From the NCBI GenBank assembly GCA_038501625.1, contig JAZAYU010000037.1, forward strand, positions 2,356,001 to 2,420,000: a DNA stretch of 64,000 nt. The letters are read 5' to 3'. A program made the position numbers and the translations under genes. How positions within the stretch are numbered: the first letter of the stretch is position 1; each line of letters opens with the position of its first letter. This document shows, one piece after another, positions 24,501-36,500 of the stretch. Below the pieces are notes generated by a model. It worked only from the letters and a program-made list of their open reading frames with translations, had not been told where the DNA came from and ran no database searches. The DNA is from Corbicula japonica. Its lineage: Eukaryota > Mollusca > Bivalvia > Venerida > Cyrenidae.

Positions 24501-27500
24501 GGTGTTGTTGACATTGTTGTTGACAGTATTATTGTTGGTGGTGTGGTGGAGTGGTGGTGGTGTGGTGTGAGATGGGGTGGTGTGGTGGGGGTGGTGGGGG
24601 GTGGTGGTGGTGTGGGGGTGGTGGTGGTGTGGTGGTGTGGTGTGGTGTGGTGTGGTGTGGTGTGGTGTGGTATGGTATGGTATGGTATGGTATGGTATGG
24701 TATGGTATAGTATAGTATAGTATAGTATAGTATAGTATAGTATAGTATAGTATAGTATAGTATAGTATAGTATAGTATAGTATAGTATAGTATAGTATAG
24801 TATAGTATAGTAACCACTAGGCACTTTCACCAAAGTATGTTAAGTACATCTGTTTTAAACCTTTTCTATAGATTACCTTAGAAAAACACTAACATTGAAA
24901 CTTTAACCATAATTTCTAAGTCTTAATTCTAATTTCTAAGCGAAAAAGGGCAAAAATCAAATAAAACAAGTTAACCATTTATATCCAAGTATAAAATGGG
25001 GAGATAATCCCAGAAAAAAGGTAGCCAGACTTACGTAACTTGTAAGGGTCATCATCTGTGCACTGTTAAGTATGTGTGTAAACTTTAATGCCAGATCTCT
25101 TTGTGGATATTGGAAATATCCAACATGCCGAAATAAGTTAACCATTTTCTAAGTACAAAAAGGGGAGATAACACCAGAAATAAGGTACCCAGAGTTATGT
25201 AACTTGTTAGTGTCATGACCTGTGAACTGTTAAGTAAGTGTGTAAACTTTCATGCCAATGCTCTTTGTAGAAATTGAGAAATATCGAACTTGCCGAAAAA
25301 TGTTAACCATTTATCTCTAAGTACAAATTGGGGAGAAAACTCCGAATTAAGATAGCCAGAGTTATGTAACTTGTCAGAGTCATACCCTGTGCACTGTATA
25401 TTAAGTTTGTAAACTTTCATGCTAATGATCTTTGTAGAAATGGAAAAATATCCAACTTGCCGAAACAGGTTAACCATTTTTCTAAGTACAAAAAGGGGAG
25501 ATAACACCAGAAATAAGGTACCCAGAGTTATGTAACTTGTCAGGGTCATGACCTGTGAACTGTTAAGTAAGTGTCTAAACTTTCATGCCAATGCTCTTTG
25601 TAGAAATTCAGAAATATCCAACTTGCCGAAAAATGTTAACCATTTATCTCTAAGTACAAATATGGGAGAAAACCCCGAATTAAGATAGCCAGAGTTATGT
25701 AACTTGTTAAGAGTCATACCCTGTGCACTGTATATTAAGTTTGTAAACTTTCATGCTAATTATCTTTGTAGAAACGGAAAAATATCAACTTGCCGAAACA
25801 AGTTAACCATTTTTTTAAGTACAAAAAGGGGAGATAACACCAGAAATAAGGTACCCAGAGTTATGTAACTTGTCAGGGTCATGACCTGTGAACTGTTAAG
25901 TAAGTGTGTAAACTTTCATGCCAATGCTCTTTGTAGAAATTCAGAAATATCCAACTTGCCGAAAAATGTTAACCGGACGGACGGACGTACGGACGGACGG
26001 TTCAATCACTAGATGCCGGGGGCATAAAAACAAAAAAGGATCTTGTAAGAATATTTAGAGTATAAGAACATGAAACATGTATGCGCCCCCCCCCTCCCCC
26101 CACAACAGATAGGAGCCAATTCGTTTACTAAGACAGTAAGATGTAGGTCAATGTGACCTTGCATCTACTGACCTTAATGTTAGCATTCTGACCTATTATC
26201 AGTGAAGACTGGACAAATGCGTTCAAAACTAGAAAGCAGACAGAACTAATAAGGTCAAAAATCAGCAACTGAACGGGCCATAACTTGAGAGTGACTTGAG
26301 CAATCTGGCTGGTTACTGAACTTGGTGGAAATATTCAGCACAAAAATAACTGACTAATTTGATGATGACTGGTTAAAAGCAGACAGTATACAATTGCTCG
26401 ATTAACATAGAAAGACAGCTTACCAAATGAGAGAGGAAGACAACTCCACTTCATGTCAGCCGGTCGACTCCTCCTACCTTTACTGTCCACATACACACCA
26501 AACTCTAAAATATCAACATAAACGAGGTACAGTCAAAAAATTCCAGGACTGTCATGATATCTTTTTTATTTTCTGTACGATTCAGTAATTAAATATATGA
26601 CATAAAAATATAACTATAACACTGTAAGAACATATAAATATATGTAAAATATACAAACATAAACATGTTTTCTGATCCATTAGAATAGCCCACTATGTCA
26701 TGTACGGAGCACTTCCGCGACGTCGTGACGTTCATATGACGTTTGCAAGGGTTGTTTTCATTTCATCTGTCAGCAGACGAGGAACCCAGCGCGCACATAC
26801 CTTATTCATATTCAAGTCCTGGGTCACTATTTTATAAACAGTTCCATGACACAGCCCGACAGTGTAAGCAATATCATCTAGAGAATTGCGCCGATCAGTT
26901 GCTAGGACGTCCTTAATCTTTTTGACTTAGCGGGTATCATTTCCCGGCCTTCCGCTTCGCGCATTATCCTCAATATCCGCCCTACCTTTCCGGAAACGTT
27001 TGTACCACTCAAACACAAGAGTCCTGGTACAATTAATAATACCATCCTTCTGTTTCATGAATTTCCAAGTATCAGTCGGGGTCATACAAGACATCGCAGA
27101 GAATTTAATTACAGTCCACTGCTCCGTACGTTCAATTAACGTTGTCATTTTCTTGCTTCAGAATTTTTACACGGCGGAAATTATACTTCACAAAATGGCG
27201 ATACGTCAGCCCATCATGCTAAAATTTTGTAATTGTTTGCTAGTAACGTTCCGTTGATATCGTGCGGAAAAATAAAGACGCTTTAGCGCTGTTATTTTGA
27301 GAAATTTAAAAAAAGAATGTAGTCATCTCATTGCAAAATAAGGCAAATTCTGAAGTGCTCCGTATTATGGTTGTGGACATGCTAAATGTGAAAAAATAAA
27401 TTCAAATACTTGTTCAAACCTACTTTTTCATAGCTGTTGATATTAGATTTAAATAGAAATACATGCATGCTGAATTTTATGAGGATCCGACGTCAATAAT

Positions 27501-30500
27501 TTGTTTAAAAGGACCAGTCTGGGAACTTTCTGACTGTACCTCGTACACAACTAGTCAGACTGATACACCAAGCTCTGAAGTCAACAGATACATTTAACGC
27601 TGGAATACACAAAAACTGTACCCAACTGTGAAATATTCAATAACCAGACAAAATATTTACAAATATTTAGATATACACACCAATATTTTTACCAGCACAT
27701 TACATACAATTGAAACAGATATATTTTAAAAGTCTGACAGAAGTATCATTCACTTATTTATTGAGCTATACATACAAAATACATGCTTTTTTCCACAAAG
27801 GCTCAGAAAAATGCCTCCACATAAATCCTGCAATATATCACCAGAAGCTGATTATTGTGTTACACAGGTCTTTTTCAAGTAATGTGCAGTTACCAAGTTT
27901 ACCACTGTCCTCAAAGGCATAACAGTCTGCTGGTTTGTTTGAAATTAACTTTTTATATTGAGAAACTAATAATACATCTGAAGAGTACAGAAATCATTAT
28001 ATTGTATAGAAAGGAGTAAAACTGTTACCATGGAAACAGAGCAGGTACTCCAGGGGTAGACCCTCTGGGGAAACTTGAACCACGGCTAGGGGGTAACTGT
28101 GGTGTGTAGCAGCACCAAACGCTGCAAACGCCAAACTGTTGTCCTTTTTGTCCACAAACTCTGTAAACAATAAACAACACTTGCAACAACATGTAACAAG
28201 ATGTCACAAAGCAATTAAAGACTTTCACTTGTGACATAATTTCAATCAGTCTCTTGCAAGTTTTTAGAAGTTGCCCTACATTTGTAGCCAATCAGAAGCT
28301 ATGAAAATTCAAATTCCTCAGCGATTTATTTCAATAGAACTGCTTTCTATTTTCTATATAACAATTAACAAAATAGATCGATCTATTTTCAACTGCGCAT
28401 GCACATGGCTACAAATGTAGGGCAACTTTTAAGTCGGATAGAGTCTATTAAGATGTTTCTATAGAAAATAGAAACATCTTAATAGATTCTATCTTATACG
28501 TAACTTGACAATCAGAGAATCCAACTTAATACATGACAATCACAGACTCTCACTTATGACATTAAGCTTCAATTAAATCTTAAATAGACAGCCTTAAATG
28601 ATCAACCCTTCTATGGACACATCAGGGATTTGTTATTTTATGACTATAATTATGCCTTACCCTTCAATTTGATTTACCTAAGTAAATACAGTTTTACATA
28701 ACAGCTAAACAATAATAATTATTAAATATCTTTTAAATAAGCATTATACACTCACCAACACCAACAGTGACAAAGTTTCAAGGAAGGCAGAAAAAGAAAA
28801 AAATGCAAAACAACAAGACAGTGAGAATGTCTCAAACAATTTACAAGAAGTTGCACAGCTCAGCTGCAAGAATAATGTAACACGGGTATTAAAGGTAACC
28901 TCAGCTACAAGCATAAAATGTTTCTCATTAAGTTTCTAATTATGTTACAAAGAATGGAAACTTCACCTGAAGCTAATTATACTGATTTCTCCAAGGTATA
29001 CAAGTAATCACAATTCTTATCCAACAATGCTATTCAAATTAATAGGAAAATATTTTACTGAAGTGTTTTTGAATTAAATGTCATAGTTTATCAATAAAGT
29101 TCCTGAATTTATTGCCTTACTTACATGTATGACTAAACTATTGGAGGTTGTGTGGGTATATAATTAACAAGCAAATTCGTTGAATTTATATCCCCCGCCG
29201 AGTACTGGTTATTACTAACACAACAGCTGAAGTCATAGGGCTTTATTTAGATATTTATTATGGATGGCAAAAAAGGTGAAAAAAAAACTTCAGATGGTGA
29301 AAAGGGTTGGGCAGCTCACCAGAATATAAAAATGAGACAAAAAGTCTTCAAGTTGTTGAAATGAAGAATGCAGTAGTAAAAATATAGTGCTGTATTTAAA
29401 AGAAATCTATGCAGAAGTTGCATAGAAGTAGCATATAAACGAATACTACTCTATATGCATAGTGCATAACTTATCAAAGGGCCATAACTCTGTGTTAAAC
29501 GGTCAGACCAGAACAGGACAACAATATGGGCATCTTGTCTTGGTATTGATGGTTTCCATAGATTCCTGCTGAGAAATATGGCAATAACTCTGTGTTAAAC
29601 AGTCTGACCGGAACAAGATGACAAAATGGGCATCTCGTCTCAGTATTGATGTTTCCCAGAAAGTTTCATTTCAATCCATCGAGAAGTTGAAATGAAATAG
29701 AGCGGAAACAAATACTGCTCTATTATGCATAAGTCATCAAAGGGCAATAACTCTGTGTTAAACAATCTGACTGGAACAAGACAACAATATACACATCTCT
29801 TCTTGGTATTGATGGTTCTCAGAAAGATTAATTGAAATCCATCCAGTAGTTGCAGAGAAATAGAGAATACTGTTCTATAATATGCATAATGCATAAGTTA
29901 TCAAAGGGCCATAACTCTGTGTTAAATAGTCTGACAGGAACAACAGGAAGATATGCACATTTCCTCTTGGTATAGATGGTTTCAAGAAAGTTTCATTGAA
30001 ATCCATCCAAAAGTTGCAGAGAAATAGCGCGGAAATAAATACTGCTATATATGCAAAATGCATAAGTTATCAAAGGGCAATAACTCTGTGTTAAACAGTC
30101 TGACTGGAACAAGACCATGACATGCGCATCTCTTCTTCCAGAAAGTTTCATTGAAATCCATTCAGTAGTTGCAGAGCAAAAGCATGGAAATGAATACTGC
30201 TATATATGCATAATGCATAAGTTAACAAAGGGCCATAACTCTGTGTTCAACAGTCTGACTGGAACAAAACGACAATATGCGCATCTCCTCTTGGTATTAA
30301 TGGTTCTCAGAAAGATTCATTGAAACCCATCCGCTAGTTACAGAGAAATAGCGCGGAAACGAATACTGCTCTATATGCATAATGCATAAGTAATCAAAGG
30401 GCAATAACTCTGTGTTAAATGATCTGACCAAAACAAAACAATGATATGCGCAACTCCTCTTTGTATAGATGGTTTTCAGCAAGTTTCATTGAAATCCATT

Positions 30501-33500
30501 CAGTAGTTGCAGAGAAATAGCGCGGAAACGAACACTGCTCTATATGCATAATGCATAAGTTATCAAACGGCAATAACTCTGTGTTAAATGGTCTGACTGG
30601 AACAAGACAACGATATGCGCATCTCCTCTTGGTATTGATGGTTCTCAGAAAGATTCGTTGAAATCCATCCAGTGGTTGCAGAGAAAAAGCTCGGAAACGA
30701 ATACTGCCCTATATACATAATGCATAAGTTATCAAAGGGCCATAACTCTGTGTTAAATGGTCTTACCGAAACAAGACAACGATATGCGCATCTCCTCTTG
30801 GTATAGATAGTTTGCAGCAAGTTTCATTGAAATCCATTCAGTAGTTGCAGAGAAATAACGTGGAAACGAATACTGCCCTATATACATAATGCATAGGTTA
30901 TCAAAGGGCCACAACTCTGTGTTAAATGGTCTGACCGGAACAAGACGACAACATGCGCATCTCCTCTTGGTACTGATACTTCCCACAGAGTTTCGTTGAA
31001 ATCCATTCAGTAGTTGCAGAGAAATAGCGCAGAAACGAATACTGCCCTATATACATAATGCATAAGTTATCAAAGGGCCATAACTCTGTGTTAAATGGTC
31101 TGACCAGAACAAGACGATGATATGCGCATCTCCTCTCAGTACTGATACTTCCCACAGAGTTTCGTTGAAATCCATCCAGTGGTTGCAGAGAAATAGCCCG
31201 GAAACGAATACTGCCCTATATACATAATACATAAATTATCAAAGGGCCATAACTCTGTGTTAAATCGTCTGACCGGAACAAGACGACGAAATGCGCATCT
31301 CCTCTTGGTATTGATACCTCCCACAGAGTTTCGTTGAAATCCATCCAGTGGTTGCAGAGAAATAGCCTGGAAACGAAATTCAGACGGACACCGTGACGAC
31401 GTGACACCGTGACGGACGGACAACGCCTAAACAATATCCCCCTCCCGATTTCATCGGCGGGGGATAATAACTTTGCTATCTGAGACTTAAGCAATAATTA
31501 TAGCAACATATAATATATAATTAATAACTTTGTTTGCTTATGAGAATGCATGTATGTATCAGGACCTACATTATTCAGTAAATGAACTCCTGCAAAATCC
31601 GCAGAAGGTTAGGACCAGTAACCAGTAAGGCTGGCAAGATTAAGGGGTTAGTATGGCTGGCAAGGTTAAGGGGGTAGTAAGGCTGGCAAAGTTAAGGGGT
31701 TAGTAATGCTGGCAAGGTTAAGGGGTTAGTAAGGCTGGCAAGGTTAAGGGGTTAGTAAGGCTGGCAAGGTTAAGGCTAGTAAGGCTGGCAAGGCTAAGGG
31801 GCTGATAAGGCTGGCAAGGTTAAGGGGCAAATAAGGCTGGCAATGTTAAGGGGCTAGTAAGGCTGGCAAGGTTATGGGGCTAGTAAGGCTAGCAAGGTCA
31901 AGGGGCTAGTAAGGCTAGCAAGGTTATGGGGCTAGTAAGGCTGGCAAGGTTAAGGGGCTAGTAAGGCTAGCAAGGTTAAGGGGCTAGTAAGGCTGGCAAG
32001 GTTAAGGGGCTAGTAAGGCTGGCAAGGTTCAGGGGCTAGTAAGGCTGGCAAGGTTAAGGGGCTAGTAAGGCTAGCAAGGTTAAGGGGCTAGTAAGGCTGG
32101 CCAGGTTAAGGAGCTAGTAAGGCTAGCAAAGTTATGGGGCTAGTAAGGCTGGCAAGGTTAAGGAGCTAGTAAGGCTAGCAAAGTTATGGGGCTAGTAAGG
32201 CTGGCAAGTTTAAGAGGCTACTAAGGCTGGCAAGGTTCAGGGGCAAGTAAGGCTGGCAAGGTTAAGGGGCTAGTAAGGCTGGCAAAGTTAAGGGGCTACT
32301 AAGGCTAGCAAGGTTACGAGGCTAGTAAGGCTGGCAAGGTTCAGGGACAAGTAAGGCTGGCAAGGTTAAGAGGCTAGTAAGGCTGGCAAGGTTAAGGGGC
32401 TAGTAAGGCTGGCAAGGTTAAGGGGCTATTAAGGCTGGCAAGGTTATGGGGCTAGTAAGGCTGGCAAGTTTAAGAGGCTAGTAAGGCTGGCAAGGTTCAG
32501 GGGCTAGTAAGGCTGGCAAGGTTAAGGGGCTAGTAAGGCTGGCAAGGTTGAGGGGCTAGTAAGGCTGGCAAGGTTCAGGGGCTAGTAAGGCTGGCAAGGT
32601 TCAGGGGCTAGTAAGGCTGGCAAGGTTAAGGGGCTAGTAAAGCTAGCAAGTTTAAGGGGCTAGAAAGGCTGGCAAAGTTAAGGGGCTAGTAAGGCGAGCA
32701 AGGTTAAGGGGCTAGTAAGGCTGGCAAGGTTCAGGGGCTAGTAAGGCTGGCAAGTTTCAGGGGCAAGTAAGGCTGGCAAGGTTAAGGGGCTAGTAGGACT
32801 GGCAAAGTTAAGGGGCTTCTAAGGCTAGCTTGGTTACAAGGCTAGTAAGGCTGGCAAGGTTCAGGGGCTAGTAAGGCTGGCAAGGTTAAGGGGCTAGTAA
32901 GGCTGGCAAGGCTAAGAGGCTACTAAGGCTGGCAAGGTTCAGGGGCAAGTAAGGCTGGCAAGGTTAAGGGGCTAGTAGGACTGGCAAAGTTAAGGGGCTT
33001 CTAAGGCTAGCAAGGTTACAAGGCTAGTAAGGCTGGCAAGGTTCAGGGGCAAGTAAGGCTGGCAAGGTTCAGAGGCTAGTAAGGCTGGCAAGGTTAAGGG
33101 GCTAGTAAGGCTGGCAAGGTTAAGGGGCTAGTAAGGCTGGAGAGGTTAAGGGGCTAGTAAGGCTGGCAAGGTTATGGGGCTAGTAAGGCTGGCAAGTTTA
33201 AGAGGCTAGTAAGGCTGGCAAGGTTCAGGGGCTAGTAAGGCTGGCAAGGTTAAGGGGCTAGTAAGGCTAGCTATGTTAAGAGGCTAGTAAGGCTGGCAAG
33301 GTTCACGGGCTAGTAAGGCTTGCAAGGTTAAGGGGGTAGTAAGGCTAGCAAGGTTAAGAGGCTAGTAACGCTGGCAAGGTTCACAGGCTAGTAAGGTTGG
33401 CAAGGTTGAGGCTAGTAACGCTGGCAAGGTTAATAGGCAAGTAAGGTTGGCAATATTAAGGGGCTAGTTAGGCTGGAAAGGTTCAGGGGCTAGTAAGGCT

Positions 33501-36500
33501 GGCAAGGTTAAGTGGCTAGTAAGGCTGCCAAGGTTAAGGAGCAAGTAAGGCTGGAAATGTTAAGGGGCTAGTAAGGCTGGCAAGGTAAAGAGGCTAGTAA
33601 GGCTGGCAAGGTCAGGGGCTAGTAAGGCTGGCAAGGCTAAGAGGCTAGTAAGGCTGGCAGGGTTAAGTGGCTAGTAAGGCTGGCAAGGTTCAGGGGCAAG
33701 TAAGGCTGGCAATGTTCGGGGGCTAGTAAGGCTGGCAAGGTTAAGAGGCTAGTAAGGCTGGCAAGGTCAGGGGCTAGTAAGGCTGGCAAGGCTAAGAGGC
33801 TAGTAAGGCTGGCAGGGTTAAGTGGCTAGTAAGGTTGGCAAGGTTCAGGGGCAAGTAAGGCTGGCAATGTTCAGGGGCTAGTAAGGCTGGCAAGGTTAAG
33901 AGGCTAGTAAGGCTGGCAAGGTTAAGGGGCTAGTAAGGCTGGCAAGGTTAAGAGGCTAGTAAGGCTGGCAAGGTTCAGGGGCAAGTAAGGCTGGCAAGGT
34001 TAAGAGGCTAGTAAGGCTGGCAAGGTTCAGGGGCTAGTAAGGCTGGCAAGGTCCAGGGGCTAGTAAGGTTAAGAGGCTAGTAAGGCTGGCAAGGTTCAGG
34101 GGCTAGTAAGGCTGGCAAGGTTCAGGGGCTAGTGAGGCTAGCAAGGTTAAGGGTCTAGTAAGGCTGGCAAGGTTCAGAGGCTGGGATGGTTAAAGGGCCA
34201 GTTACCAGAAAGGCTAGAAGGGTAAGGGAATAAGATACCTGTAAGGCTAGGATGGTCCAAATTGATCCTGTAAAATCTGTCTGTCCCAACAATAGCAAAA
34301 CTATCTGCCATACAAACACAGCTGCACGGCTCATCTATACTCAACTCCTGAAAAATTGTAAACTAATTATATGGTTGGCTTGTTCAGCTTTTATTCAATG
34401 ATAACTTATCATTCGACTACCTTAAATTATAATATATATTTTATACAAAATTTAAATATCCGGTTGACTGTGTAATTATCCTGCAATGTGTATGTCAGTA
34501 CCAGACTACTGGTACTTTTGAACTCTTTCATGCTGCTTTCAAATGCAAAGAAACCCCTGACTTGATGTGTTTATCTATTTTTCTGCTGTGTGTATTTCAT
34601 TTTTGTTTTCATTTCGGTTAGAAAAAAATCCAAGGTTAAGGTTTTATTTCAAGTACTGTTGAATATGTGTATTTACTTTCCATTTAACCTCTATATCAAA
34701 GGTAACAATTCAAACTATCAGCAATATTTTACAATGTATACATCAGACAAAAATCTTGAAACTAGAATAGTTTCTGCATAAAAGACAGATCTTTGAAACT
34801 TGTGCAAGAAATTAAGGACCAATAGAGTATTGCTAACACAGTATACTTCTTACCTTCCTGGTACAGAACATTCGAAGGTCAGGGTTGTATTTCATTATAA
34901 TGATTTTCTCGGTCATTCCCACACACATGTATACAGCATCATTCCATGCTGCCACATCCAGCACGGTACATCCTGCTACCTCCTCTATAACATTGTGAGG
35001 GACAGGCTGGGTCTCCTCTCCTGTCGACTGTCCCAGACGTAACTGGATCATCTTTTTGTCTATAGTCAACACTCGACGGTCTTTACCTGAACAACAAAAC
35101 AATTGATTTGCTACAAGAAGCATCTAGTTGATGATACGAGGGGCGTTCATTAAATAATGAAACTACCTTATTATCTCTGATGTTTATTGTCTGATGCGGT
35201 TTATTTTTTTACAGTCCCTCAAAGTAATCTCCTCCTCTCTCTACACACAGTTGCAGTCGTCTGCGCTATTTATCAAATGCTTCCCGATACTCTTCTTTAG
35301 GTATACCCCGTAACTCTGAATTTACTGCTTTTGCCAGGTCTTGGGCACGGTTGTATTTGTTTCCAGCTAAAAGTTCTTTCAGTTTAGGAAATAACCAGAA
35401 GTCGCAAGGTGCTAGGTCAGGACTATAGGCGGGATGCGGGAGAGTTGCAATCCGGTTCTCTGACAGGTACTGAGTTACGGCCCCTGTTTTATGGGCACTG
35501 GCATTGTCATGCAAAATCATAATTCTAGAGGTTCCTGTGATTGGGCGGCTGTCATTCAATTTAGAAACCACTTGAGGCAGTACAATTTCTCTGTAGTATT
35601 TACCAGTCATAGTTGCTTTTTCTGGTAGAACGTCTACAGCCACCGGACCTTCGTGGTTAAAAAATATGGTAAAAAGCCTCTTCCGACTCTGAAAACCTGG
35701 TTTACAAACCACGGGTCTGGGGTCATTTTTTGCCAGCCACATCATGTTAGAGCGTTTGTTTGGGATCCCATAAAAGTATATCCAAGTTTCATCTCCAGTG
35801 ACAACATCTGTTATTCGTTTAGGTCCATTGGGTTCAAACAGGTCCAATAGCTGCCTGGCACAAGAAACCCGACTTTTCTTCTGTTCTGGCGTCAAGACGT
35901 GGGGTACCCATCGTGCGGAGATCTTTCTCAACCCTAATTCTTCATGTAATACTTTATGGACAGTACCAATTGAAACATCTAACTCAGAACTTATTTCACG
36001 AACAGAAATATTTGGATCATTGTCTATCTGGTTTTTTACATTCTCGATCAAAGCCCCGTTCACCTTCGATTTTGGTGCTCCTGGACGTGGCTTATCAGTT
36101 AACAGCTTTCTTCCATCTTTAAACTCTCTGACCCACCTGGCGCATGTGTTGTATGGTACAACAAGGTCTGCATACACAATAAATAAATCATCATGAATTT
36201 TCTTCAATTCATCTCCGAGCTGCAGCCTTGTGAAGACGTAAAATCTTTGGTTTTCTCTGGTGACGTCCATTTTGAACCAAACAGGAACTGACGGCATGTT
36301 TTGATGACGTCATCAATACATGACGTCATGACGTAATGGTTATATTTGGCGTCAAAATTGTTACTCTAGTTTTGTACTTTTTGTTGGTGTAGTTTCATTA
36401 ATATACATCAAGAGGTTTCCCATTTACAAGCCTATTTTCATTATTTAATGAACGCCCCTCGTATAACTATATAATCTCAGCTTGAATATTTCAAGCATTT

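Larger units (their letters stand above)
23690..26032. mobile_element. Nested pearl-like element(s) with alternating core repeats
   Basis: Two left ends are visible (ATATGCCCCCGG after a GTGTT/AACAC hairpin at about 23.71 kb, and a CAGTCGGAAACGACTG hairpin at 23.88 kb), then microsatellites, then six tandem cores of about 168 bp (24.95-25.97 kb) and GGACGGACGG plus GATGCCGGGGGCATA at the right end. Alternate cores are more alike, so the array is built from dimers of about 335 bp. Confidence 0.6.

Noticed and set aside
24299..24833. Overlapping long reading frames of 135-172 codons on both strands
   Set aside because: They consist only of GTT/GGT and pentanucleotide microsatellite translations (for example YYTILYYTI), with no independent support.
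26927..27148. Small intact gene for a DNA-binding protein
   Set aside because: It is only the N-terminal part of a mariner transposase inside a deleted element with inverted ends.
29640..31494. Series of similar minus-strand frames of 60-95 codons (LVPVRPFNTELWPFDNLCIMYIG)
   Set aside because: They repeat every 168 bp with the core of a pearl-like element and drift in and out of frame; a by-product of the satellite.
31612..34200. CRISPR-like regular array of 26-bp units
   Set aside because: Units are contiguous with no unique spacers, and the setting is a eukaryotic intron; it is a minisatellite.
35653..36196. Plus-strand frames of 65-132 codons
   Set aside because: Antisense shadow of the mariner transposase.
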